Shown: one piece after another, positions 1 through 6,382 of the stretch
Layout of the letters: each line of letters starts with the position of its first letter
Numbering within the stretch: the first letter of the stretch is position 1
Assembly (NCBI GenBank): GCA_030152275.1
Contig: JASLHF010000177.1
Location: 1-16,820, forward strand
Direction of reading: 5' to 3'
From: Acinetobacter sp.
GTDB taxonomy: Bacteria; Pseudomonadota; Gammaproteobacteria; Pseudomonadales; Moraxellaceae
Length of the DNA stretch: 16,820 nucleotides
Program-made: the position numbers and the translations under genes
Notes under the pieces: model-generated
What the model was told of the DNA's origin: nothing
The model's database searches: none
The model's input: the letters and a program-made list of their open reading frames with translations, nothing else

Positions 1-2
1 AA

Positions 3-1050
3 TTTCTAAGCTGCCTGTATGGCAGTGAACATCCGCAGGACGACAAAATCACGCGGCTGGGATTTCTAAGCTGCCTGTATGGCAGTGAACTTTGCCGTAA
101 AAACCAAACAATAAATCTATTATTTCTAAGCTGCCTGTATGGCAGTGAACCGTATCAGTCGATGTATAAATCTACTGAGGATTTTCTAAGCTGCCTGTAT
201 GGCAGTGAACCTAAGGTATCGAGCCTGCGTAATTCGTATTTTTTTCTAAGCTGCCTGTATGGCAGTGAACGCTCAAAATTTACGTGCTGTGCAATATGTT
301 TCTTTCTAAGCTGCCTGTATGGCAGTGAACCCGAGTTACACCGCGCAGCAATGTCAGTCGATTTTCTAAGCTGCCTGTATGGCAGTGAACTCTTCAAGTT
401 TTCCACAAATCTCTCCTAAAGCTTTCTAAGCTGCCTGTATGGCAGTGAACTTTACTTTTATACGGTAGGGCAGCATATTGTTTTTCTAAGCTGCCTGTAT
501 GGCAGTGAACAGCAAAACAATATTGCGATTTGCCCTAAAGGTTTTCTAAGCTGCCTGTATGGCAGTGAACGAATGGGGGCTTTAGATGATTTTAATAAAA
601 CTTTTCTAAGCTGCCTGTATGGCAGTGAACTTGATCTGCAATTTCAGAGTTTTAAAATTTATTTTCTAAGCTGCCTGTATGGCAGTGAACAGTCTGAGTT
701 TCGACGCAACGTATGCCACACTTTTCTAAGCTGCCTGTATGGCAGTGAACAAATCGCTTGGCTATCAAACCACTCAGACATTTTTCTAAGCTGCCTGTAT
801 GGCAGTGAACTTTGAGCAGTTTGATAAGTCTGCCTTGCAGTTTTTCTAAGCTGCCTGTATGGCAGTGAACTAAAGCCCCTTTCGGGGCCTTTGTTATGCT
901 GTTTTCTAAGCTGCCTGTATGGCAGTGAACTGAGTCATGATTAAGGATTACGCAAAGCATAATTTCTAAGCTGCCTGTATGGCAGTGAACCAATGCGACT
1001 GCTGCCAAAGTGATTAAAACACTTTCTAAGCTGCCTGTATGGCAGTGAAC
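3..1050 (-). CRISPR. Type I-F CRISPR array, 18 repeats
   Basis: Eighteen identical 28-nt repeats start at position 3 and recur every 60 nt up to 1023-1050, separated by seventeen 32-nt spacers that all differ. Read on the minus strand the repeat begins GTTCACTGCC and ends GGCAGCTTAGAAA, with a 5-bp stem (CTGCC/GGCAG) around a 5-nt loop. This is the form of repeat cut by Cas6f (Csy4) in type I-F systems, and 32-nt spacers are the usual length. The orientation puts the leader on the right, so the newest spacer is 991-1022 and the oldest lie to the left. The leftmost visible repeat shows no decay and is preceded by two bases of another spacer, so the array probably runs past the window edge. No cas1, cas3 or csy genes are visible. 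The type assignment comes from repeat sequence and spacer length only. Confidence 0.97.
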
Positions 1051-1088
1051 AGTAATTTATTTTTTAAAATGACTGTGATAACAATGCT

Positions 1089-1117
1089 TTAATACTAAAA
1101 ATAACGGGTATACCCAA
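1089..1117 (-). promoter_or_regulatory. Possible pre-crRNA promoter
   Basis: On the minus strand TTGGGT (1117-1112) and TATTAA (1094-1089) are 17 nt apart, matching sigma-70 spacing but with only 3/6 and 4/6 consensus bases. Transcription would start near 1082, about 30 nt before the first repeat. The -35 element overlaps the GGGTATACCC palindrome, so a protein bound there could control the array. This is inference from sequence alone. Confidence 0.35.
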
Positions 1118-1133
1118 TTTTCTAGCATCACCA

Positions 1134-1146
1134 TAAGTCATTGATT
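1134..1146 (-). promoter_or_regulatory. IHF binding site in CRISPR leader
   Basis: The minus strand reads AATCAATGACTTA, a full match to the IHF consensus WATCAANNNNTTR. It lies 84 nt upstream of the first repeat. IHF bends the leader and guides Cas1-Cas2/3 to the first repeat in type I-F systems, so the site fits leader function and supports the array orientation. Confidence 0.65.
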
Positions 1147-1356
1147 TTACTAATCTATTAATGAATAAGAAAAAATTGGGTAAAATCTTCTTTCACCGCC
1201 GACTGAATATAACTCAATTTCCAAATAAAAGTTAACAGAATAAAATGAGAAGCACACTTATGCTGCTGTCTTAAAAACGTATCTGCCTAAATATTAAAGC
1301 ACTCAAATAAGGTCTAATATAATGAATATTCAGCTGGCATTTAGCGCTTTAAATTT

Positions 1357-1536
1357 CTAAGATTGATAATTTAATTGTATCCTCTGGCAAATCAGGCTAA
1401 CCAATCCATGCTGCTTTATTAAGGCCGCCAAAGCAGCTTGGCCTGCCTCTTTAGGCGCAGACAAATGTGTGTTTTCATAAGCAGAAACCAAGTCGCCAGA
1501 CTGATGAATCAGTCTGCAGCCATTTATTTGGGGACT
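1357..1536 (-). pseudogene. Decayed gene fragment beside the CRISPR leader
   Basis: On the minus strand, 59 codons are open between a TAG (1539-1537) and a TAG (1359-1357). The region is clearly less AT-rich than the sequence on both sides, and the translation is protein-like, containing LIHQSGDLVSAYENTHLSAP followed by an Ala/Gln-rich helix-like stretch. There is no ATG or GTG start in the frame and no ribosome binding site, so it is probably the C-terminal end of a lost gene. I do not recognise the family. A perfect 9-bp dyad with a 2-nt centre (1497-1516) lies inside it. The rest of 1183-1636 shows nothing I can name. Confidence 0.4.
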
Positions 1537-1612
1537 CTATGCTTGAATCACAGTGCATCATGTGTATTTAACATGTATTTTTAAATTATACAGATGCTGC
1601 CTAAAATCATTG

Positions 1613-1618
1613 TATACT
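1613..1618 (+). promoter_or_regulatory. Possible -10 box of the tus operon
   Basis: TATACT lies about 65 nt before the tusD start and is a good -10 element. No convincing -35 hexamer stands 16-18 nt upstream of it. It is the best promoter candidate ahead of the operon. Confidence 0.35.
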
Positions 1619-1681
1619 GCATTTTTCTTATGAAATATGGCTCGGCCAACTAATTTGGCCTTGACCCGAAGTGATTTTCAA

Positions 1682-2050
1682 ATGAATACTTTATTGCTCA
1701 TTACCTCTCCACCTGCTTCGATTCATGCATGGCATGCTTTAGGTTTAGCGCAAGCTCTGCACCGTAAAAATGAATCTTTCCGTGTGTTTTTTTATCAAGA
1801 CGGCGTTGCAGCTGCTAATGCATTGCAGTGGGCTCCAGATGATCAGCGAAAATTAAGTACAGAATGGCAAAAACTGAACATTCGCTTGCCGGTATGCGTC
1901 AGCGCAGCTTTAGCGCGCGGCATCACAGATGCCGAAAATGCGCAGCGCCATCAGCTTCAACAGCATAACCTTGCACAAGGTTTTGAATTGGTTGGATTGG
2001 GCGAACTGGCAGACGCAGTACAGACTGCTGAGCGTTTGATTCAATTTTAA
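1682..2050 (+). CDS. tusD: Sulfurtransferase TusD
   Basis: This is a DsrE-family subunit of the TusBCD complex. It takes persulfide sulfur from TusA and passes it to TusE for 2-thiolation of U34 in tRNAs for Lys, Glu and Gln. The 122-residue product is close to the usual length of about 128. The active cysteine is Cys72 in LPVCVSAALARG, the position of Cys78 in E. coli TusD, and the C terminus (GELADA...VQF) matches the family. I chose the ATG at 1682 because it has GAAG about 10 nt upstream and begins with the family's usual strand (MNTLLLITS). An upstream in-frame ATG at 1637 would add 15 residues unlike the family and has no binding site. It is the first gene of tusDCBE. Confidence 0.93.
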   Translation: MNTLLLITSPPASIHAWHALGLAQALHRKNESFRVFFYQDGVAAANALQWAPDDQRKLSTEWQKLNIRLPVCVSAALARGITDAENAQRHQLQQHNLAQGFELVGLGELADAVQTAERLIQF

Positions 2051-2092
2051 AAGCATATTAATTACAATTGCGCATTCAAAAAGGGTTATTGT

Positions 2093-2443
2093 GTGAAAAC
2101 TGTTCTTGTCATTTTAACTCAGGCAAATTTAGCCAGCCTGCAAGTGCATGAGAGCCTGTCTGCGGCTATGGTATTGGCCACATTTGGCTGTGAAGTAAAA
2201 GTACTCCTTCAAGATGCCGCCTTAAGCCTGCTGGCATCAACGCTAGAATTTAATCAGCTTCAGCATGCATTTAAAGTTGCATCCAACATGGTAGACAGCT
2301 TTGAATTTTATGATTTAACACCCATATTCATTGAACAAAAAAATCAGCAGCACGCTTTTGTGCAGCAGTCCGAACAAGAGTTAGAATTTGTCCAGCTCAA
2401 TGCCGAACTGATCCGGAAATTTGACCATGTATTGTATTGGTAA
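2093..2443 (+). CDS. tusC: TusC, sulfur relay complex subunit
   Basis: This is the second DsrE-like subunit of the TusBCD hexamer (116 residues; E. coli TusC has about 119). It is a structural partner of TusD in the cytosolic 2-thiouridine relay and lacks the TusD active cysteine motif. The start is a GTG with AAGGG about 7 nt upstream. The GTG two bases earlier reads straight into a stop, so it is not the start. The N-terminal strand (KTVLVILTQA) and helix fit the fold. It lies 42 nt after tusD, in the usual D-C-B-E order. Confidence 0.87.
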   Translation: MKTVLVILTQANLASLQVHESLSAAMVLATFGCEVKVLLQDAALSLLASTLEFNQLQHAFKVASNMVDSFEFYDLTPIFIEQKNQQHAFVQQSEQELEFVQLNAELIRKFDHVLYW

Positions 2444-2538
2444 TCCAGTATATATCCTCTGCTTAACACTGTTAGATTGAATAAAATCAGTAGAATGAAT
2501 CACCTGAATATTGCTAAAAAATATTGAGTATATCCGTA

Positions 2539-2841
2539 ATGAACACAGCGCAAAATTCTGAACCGACCCTATTTTTAATCCAGTCCAGTTATGCCGCCAG
2601 CACAGCTGCCCTGCAAAAGCTGGCACAAATGCATATGCCGGGCGATTCGGTCGTGCTTATGGGAGAAGCCGTTATGTTCGCAGCGCAAATTGCAGAAACA
2701 TATTCGGACGTCGCTATTTTAGAAAATGAAGCGCAGCTGCTAAATGACGAAGTTTTAAGCGCATCAAATCTGCAAACGCTCAGTTATGATACATTTGCTT
2801 CGCTGTGCCTACAGCACCAGCGCTGTGTGAGCTTAAAATAA
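2539..2841 (+). CDS. tusB: TusB, sulfur relay complex subunit
   Basis: This third TusBCD subunit is 100 residues from the ATG at 2539. It is recognised mainly by position between tusC and tusE and by the DsrH/TusB-like pattern of a short strand (TLFLIQSS), a helix and a second strand (GDSVVLMGEAV). A TTG at 2524 would add five residues; neither start has a strong binding site, so the ATG is preferred. The 95-nt gap after tusC is larger than elsewhere in this operon, but I see no clear promoter or terminator in it. Confidence 0.75.
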   Translation: MNTAQNSEPTLFLIQSSYAASTAALQKLAQMHMPGDSVVLMGEAVMFAAQIAETYSDVAILENEAQLLNDEVLSASNLQTLSYDTFASLCLQHQRCVSLK

Positions 2842-2870
2842 ACTTAGATTCAAAATATACGGTTAAGCAC

Positions 2871-3182
2871 ATGAATTTAGAACTCGATCAAGACGGCCAT
2901 TTAATCGATTACACTATTTGGAATGAACAAGTGGCACAGCAGCTGGCCAGCACCTTAGATCTTGAACTCAGCCCGTGGCATTTTGAAATTTTACAGGCCG
3001 TCCGGCAGTTTTATCAGCAGTTTGGCCATTCTCCTGCAACCCGCCCGCTCATTAAGTTTTTAATGAAGACTGTCAGCCCAGATATTAACAATGCTGTGTT
3101 GCAGGAAAAATTTAAAACTGGCCTCGTTGCACGCCATCTCAGCCGTTTAGCAGGCGTTCCTAAACCAGCCAATTGTCTTTAA
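2871..3182 (+). CDS. tusE: Sulfurtransferase TusE
   Basis: TusE is the DsrC-family carrier that accepts sulfur from TusD and hands it to MnmA for s2U34 synthesis. The 103-residue product has the DsrC/TusE layout: a DGHL segment near residues 8-11, LSPWHFEILQAVRQFY around 33-48, SPATRPL at 54-60, and a C-terminal arm (GVPKPANCL) with the reactive Cys102 penultimate, as in E. coli TusE. The ATG at 2871 matches family length. An earlier in-frame ATG at 2805 lies inside tusB and adds 22 residues without family similarity. No intrinsic terminator is obvious after it. Confidence 0.92.
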   Translation: MNLELDQDGHLIDYTIWNEQVAQQLASTLDLELSPWHFEILQAVRQFYQQFGHSPATRPLIKFLMKTVSPDINNAVLQEKFKTGLVARHLSRLAGVPKPANCL

Positions 3183-3457
3183 TTTATTTTTAAATTGTTC
3201 TGCGGATGCATTTACTGGCTGAGTACTGCGCCCATCCAAATACATAATGGACTGTACATAAATTTGGCTGCATACTTCTCAGTGTTAAATTGCTAAAGGC
3301 CTATACATTTAAGCCAATTTATTGGCCCACTAATTTGGCCACATTCGGTTCAATCAAATACAATTTATCTATTTTGAATGATTAGGCCAATACTGCTCAA
3401 GCCTCAATACTGAATTGCGCTTTAACACAGTAAAAACAGGCAGCAACGCCGAATGAC
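3183..3457. other. Intergenic gap with repeated GGCCAAT motifs
   Basis: No gene is visible in this 275-nt gap between the ends of tusE and the HxlR gene. It contains four GGCCAAT-like elements in either direction, at 3313-3318, 3321-3327, 3335-3340 and 3385-3391. The first two form a 6-bp dyad with a 2-nt centre. The 12-mer ACTAATTTGGCC (3329-3340) also occurs at 1649-1660, just before tusD. Confidence 0.4.
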
Positions 3458-3934
3458 CTATGCTTGCTTTTCTTGCAGTGCTTTAAAATAAACCGGCGTA
3501 AAAGCGCTTTTTACTTGTTTGGCATGAACTTCACCGCGGCATTCAGAACAAACCAGCACAGGCGTAAACTGGTGACCGCAAGCGCTATGTATAAAATGTA
3601 CCGGCGCCCCCTGCCCCTGATCCATCCATTTATCTGCCCATTTCGCCATGGCCAGCAAGACTGGATACAGCTCTAGTCCTTTTTCGCTCAGACGATATTC
3701 AAAGCGCTCTTGACGCTCGAAATAGGGCACTTTGACTAAAATACCATGCTCGACCAAACGCTTTAGACGCTCCGACAGTACATGGCGCGTTATGCCTAAG
3801 TGCGCTTGAAAATCATCAAAACGGCGCATGCCCATAAAAGCATTGCGTATGATCAGCATCGTCCATCGGTCACCCAGTACTGAGAGTGTGCGCGCAATCG
3901 AGCAAGGCTGGTCACCAATTTCTTCCCATTTCAT
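3458..3934 (-). CDS. HxlR-family transcriptional regulator
   Basis: This is a winged-helix regulator of 158 residues, typical of the HxlR family. It has the conserved N-terminal Cys11, the LGDRWTMLIIRNAF segment (residues 20-33), a recognition helix around 45-62 (LGITRHVLSERLKRL) and a wing at 68-85. The C terminus carries Cys119, Cys129 and Cys132 (ACGHQ...CSEC), which may bind metal or sense redox state. The ATG at 3934 starts the conserved region and has a weak GGGTAA upstream. A farther in-frame start at 3988 adds 18 residues and falls within a perfect dyad. Its target is unknown. It faces the end of tusE and lies downstream of the LysR gene. Confidence 0.85.
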   Translation of the reverse strand: MKWEEIGDQPCSIARTLSVLGDRWTMLIIRNAFMGMRRFDDFQAHLGITRHVLSERLKRLVEHGILVKVPYFERQERFEYRLSEKGLELYPVLLAMAKWADKWMDQGQGAPVHFIHSACGHQFTPVLVCSECRGEVHAKQVKSAFTPVYFKALQEKQA

Positions 3935-3986
3935 TTCAATTACCCGCGCAAAGATTATTGCCGTTAAAATTAATAGATTCGTATAC

Positions 3987-4009
3987 ATTTGAAAAGGATA
4001 TTTTCAAAT
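3987..4009. promoter_or_regulatory. Dyad upstream of the HxlR gene
   Basis: ATTTGAAAA and TTTTCAAAT form perfect 9-bp arms around a 5-nt centre, about 53 nt before the HxlR start codon. HxlR regulators are dimers that bind dyads and often control their own gene, so this is a likely operator. The distance fits a site in or near the promoter. Confidence 0.5.
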
Positions 4010-4046
4010 ACGCCAATAAGTCAGTGAATAAATTGCGTTGTGGTGT

Positions 4047-4080
4047 CAGCTTGGCCCGTATTTTCCAAGCTGCCAATTTT
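4047..4080 (+). terminator. Hairpin followed by T-run
   Basis: CAGCTTGG (4047-4054) and CCAAGCTG (4065-4072) pair perfectly over a 10-nt loop, and the T-rich run begins about five bases later. It resembles a weak plus-strand terminator, but no plus-strand gene ends just upstream. The loop is long and the spacing to the T-run is loose. Confidence 0.25.
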
Positions 4081-4161
4081 TTCAGCTATAAATGCAGCAG
4101 TAAACTTTATCAGCTCATGTATTGCTGCAGCATAATTTTTTCTATATTGCTAAAGCACTGT

Positions 4162-5061
4162 TTAGAAACGGATCTGATCTAAATGATGCTCAATAATTTC
4201 CAGCCAGGCCTTTGATGCTGGAGTCATCGCCACAGAAGTATTCCATGCCATGCTTAGCAGCCAATTTAGCTCAGGATTTTCCAGCAGGCTGGTATTGTAT
4301 TTTTGCGAATCCAGCTGATCACAATAAATTTTTGGAAGCAACGCAATGCCCACATTGGACTCGACCATTTTGGCAATAAAATCCCACTGGCTGCTTTTAC
4401 ACACAACATGAGGTTCAAAGCCAGCATCATGGCAGGCCTGCACAATCACTTGGTTTAAGGTAAATGTATCGGCATACAGCAAAAAAGATTCTTCCTTTAG
4501 CTCAATTAAAGACACTTTTTCACGTCCGCGCCAATGAGAGGTTTTACTGGACAGCAAACATAGAGGCGAATCCATAATTTGAATACCGCCAAAAGACGGT
4601 TTTAAATGCCCCAGCACAATTCCCATATCCAAACGCTTCTGCAAAATAGCATCTTCAATACCTGTAGCGCCAACCTCCAAAAAACTCAGTTCAATATGCG
4701 GATACTGCTTATGAAATTTTGCAATTAAGCTGCTCAGCAGCACAGAACCCAATGGCGGTAAACCTAGCGTCAGCTTGCCCTGCTTCATTTGCCGAACCTG
4801 CTTAACCGTTTCTTTAATCTGTTGCTGTTCTTTTAACATGAGCAATGCATGACGATAAATTTTTTCGCCTATATAAGTCAGCACAGGCTCTCGCTTTCGC
4901 CCTGCCTCACCTTTATGAAACAGCGGCGCGCCGATTTCATCTTCCAATTGACGAATCATTTTACTAATCGTTGGCTGTGTCACATACAACGCTTCAGCAG
5001 CCTGACTGAAGCTTTGCTTGTCTACAATTGCGGTAAAGGCCTGCAGCGCTTTAAGATCCAT
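4162..5061 (-). CDS. LysR-family transcriptional regulator
   Basis: This is a full-length LysR-type regulator (299 residues). The winged helix-turn-helix spans about residues 1-65, with SFSQAAEALYVTQPTISKMI as the helix-turn-helix core. A linker helix follows, and the co-inducer domain starts near KLTLGLPPLGS (residue 96 on). It is divergent from the CidA/LrgA-LrgB pair with 98 nt between the starts. That is the arrangement of cidR-type genes, where the regulator responds to overflow metabolism or redox state and activates the membrane pair. The effector cannot be read from sequence. The ATG at 5061 is the natural family start. Confidence 0.88.
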   Translation of the reverse strand: MDLKALQAFTAIVDKQSFSQAAEALYVTQPTISKMIRQLEDEIGAPLFHKGEAGRKREPVLTYIGEKIYRHALLMLKEQQQIKETVKQVRQMKQGKLTLGLPPLGSVLLSSLIAKFHKQYPHIELSFLEVGATGIEDAILQKRLDMGIVLGHLKPSFGGIQIMDSPLCLLSSKTSHWRGREKVSLIELKEESFLLYADTFTLNQVIVQACHDAGFEPHVVCKSSQWDFIAKMVESNVGIALLPKIYCDQLDSQKYNTSLLENPELNWLLSMAWNTSVAMTPASKAWLEIIEHHLDQIRF

Positions 5062-5080
5062 AAAATTATTCTAAAAAAGC

Positions 5081-5108
5081 ATAATTAAAAATTAATTATT
5101 CATAATTA
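5081..5108. promoter_or_regulatory. Operator cluster between lysR and lrgAB
   Basis: Three copies of one heptamer alternate in direction: ATAATTA (5081-5087), TAATTAT (5093-5099) and ATAATTA (5102-5108). Neighbouring copies form perfect dyads with centres of 5 and 2 nt. LysR regulators bind several short dyads between divergent genes, so this is the best candidate for the site of the adjacent regulator. AT-rich sequence produces such matches more easily. Confidence 0.5.
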
Positions 5109-5159
5109 AATATAACAGTCAAATTTAAAATAGCACTATTCCAATAAATCGAGCCTTGT

Positions 5160-5606
5160 ATGAACCGTTTCACTGCACTGTCAGCCTACAGCCATTTGAC
5201 TAAATTGCTGGCCCAGCTTGCCCTGCTGATCATTATTTGGTGCTTTGGCAACTGGCTGCAAAAATGGCTTCATTTACCAGTATCAGCTGGCGTCATTGGC
5301 CTGTTTTTGCTGCTGCTGGGACTGCTGAGCGGTGTCTTTAAACTGCAATGGATTAAAACTGGCTCCGATTTTATTTTGGCGGAACTGGTATTGTTTTTTA
5401 TTCCATGCGTTGTCGGCTTAGTGAAGTATAAAAATCTGTTTTTGACTCAAGGCTGGCAAATGGTCGCCGCTGTAGTCGCCGGCACGCTGTGTGTGATGGC
5501 CGTAACTGCATATATCGTTTATTTAGGCTTTAAATTTGAAAACTTTATAAAACGCAAAGAGATCAAATCTGTCCGCAGCCATCACCATGCTACAGAGGAA
5601 AATTAA
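5160..5606 (+). CDS. CidA/LrgA family holin-like protein
   Basis: This 148-residue inner membrane protein has four predicted membrane helices at about residues 16-33, 42-58, 69-88 and 101-124, and a basic, His-rich C-terminal tail. The segment PVSAGVIGLFLLLLGLL and the FIPCVVGLV region are typical of the CidA/LrgA family. Members act with CidB/LrgB in murein hydrolase control, in programmed lysis in staphylococci, or as small-carboxylate (pyruvate) transporters in other bacteria. It ends one base before the start of the next gene, so the two are made together. Whether it is CidA-like or LrgA-like cannot be decided. Confidence 0.85.
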   Translation: MNRFTALSAYSHLTKLLAQLALLIIIWCFGNWLQKWLHLPVSAGVIGLFLLLLGLLSGVFKLQWIKTGSDFILAELVLFFIPCVVGLVKYKNLFLTQGWQMVAAVVAGTLCVMAVTAYIVYLGFKFENFIKRKEIKSVRSHHHATEEN

Positions 5607-5607
5607 G

Positions 5608-6303
5608 ATGAATAGCATCTCAATTTTATGTTTTGTATTGACACTAGCAGGCTATGTTCTGGTCAAAAAACTGCACCGTAAATATCCTTATATGTTGTTA
5701 TCGCCTGCGCTGTTTGTACCTTTCCTAATGATTATCTTTATGGGGGTCTTTCATATTTCTTATGACACTTATATGCAAGAAAGTCAGTGGATTGTGTGGA
5801 TGCTCGGGCCAGCAACCGTTGCTTTTGCTATTCCTATTTATGAATATCGGCAGATTATAAAAGACCACGCGGTTTCAATCAGCTTAGGCATGGTGGCAGG
5901 CATGGTGGCAGGTGTGGTCAGCTCGTTCTACTTGGCACGGCTATTTCATTTTGATACAGAAACATCTTTTAGCTTGATGGCGCGTTCTATTTCAACCCCT
6001 TTTGCGATGGAGCTGACTCAAAATATCGGTGGTTCAGTTGAATTGGTTATTTTATTCACCATGATTACAGGCATTGCAGGAGTTGCATGTGCAGATTTGG
6101 TACTCGCAGGCTTAAAACTTCATTCACGCTTTGCTCAAGGCGCAGCGTTGGGTAATGCCGCTCATGGTTTTGGTACAAGTAAAGCGTTCATGCGCCATAA
6201 AGAAGAAGGTGTAGCTGCGTGCCTGAGCATGGTTCTTTCTGGAATATTTATGGTGTTATTTGGCCCTTCAATTATTCATCTTGTCATTTATGTTTTAGCT
6301 TAA
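5608..6303 (+). CDS. CidB/LrgB family membrane protein
   Basis: This 231-residue integral membrane protein belongs to the LrgB/CidB family. Three conserved segments are visible: LGPATVAFAIPIY (66-78), SISTPFAME (127-135) and GNAAHGFGTSKA (182-193). I chose the ATG at 5608, with AGAGGA 8 nt upstream, over an in-frame ATG at 5587 inside the preceding gene. It works with the CidA/LrgA partner in control of autolysis or small-acid transport. It is followed by a strong terminator. Confidence 0.88.
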   Translation: MNSISILCFVLTLAGYVLVKKLHRKYPYMLLSPALFVPFLMIIFMGVFHISYDTYMQESQWIVWMLGPATVAFAIPIYEYRQIIKDHAVSISLGMVAGMVAGVVSSFYLARLFHFDTETSFSLMARSISTPFAMELTQNIGGSVELVILFTMITGIAGVACADLVLAGLKLHSRFAQGAALGNAAHGFGTSKAFMRHKEEGVAACLSMVLSGIFMVLFGPSIIHLVIYVLA

Positions 6304-6326
6304 ATAGAACTTGATTACCTAGCTTA

Positions 6327-6352
6327 AAAAGGACTTCGTTTGAAGTCCTTTT
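6327..6352 (+). terminator. Intrinsic terminator of lrgAB, two-way
   Basis: AAAAGGACTTC and GAAGTCCTTTT pair perfectly (11 bp) over a 4-nt loop. The T-run on one side and A-run on the other allow it to stop transcription from the plus-strand lrgB and from the minus-strand cob operon, whose last gene ends at 6383. Confidence 0.88.
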
Positions 6353-6382
6353 CTTTTAAAAGTACAAAGTTAAATAGAGTAC

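Larger units (their letters stand above)
1051..1182 (-). promoter_or_regulatory. CRISPR leader
   Basis: This AT-rich, gene-free stretch abuts the last repeat on the side where a type I-F leader is expected. It holds a perfect IHF consensus (1134-1146), a 10-bp palindrome GGGTATACCC (1106-1115), and an 11-bp perfect inverted repeat (TACCCAATTTT at 1111-1121 against AAAATTGGGTA at 1172-1182). The right boundary is set at the end of that inverted repeat and is a guess. The leader would drive pre-crRNA transcription leftwards and mark the first repeat for spacer integration. Confidence 0.8.

Noticed and set aside
155..1008. Four open frames across the left edge with repeated FLSCLYGSE, SLPYRQLRK or VHCHTGSLE units
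   Set aside because: They are the CRISPR repeats read in frame; the 60-nt period is a multiple of three, so frames stay open across units. They are not repeat proteins.
1051..1080. Second IHF site next to the first repeat
   Set aside because: The closest match (TATCACAGTCATT on the minus strand) differs from the consensus at several fixed positions.
3886..4182. 98-codon plus-strand frame over the HxlR 5' end
   Set aside because: It is a shadow of the HxlR gene running into AT-rich spacer; no ribosome binding site and no family-like sequence.
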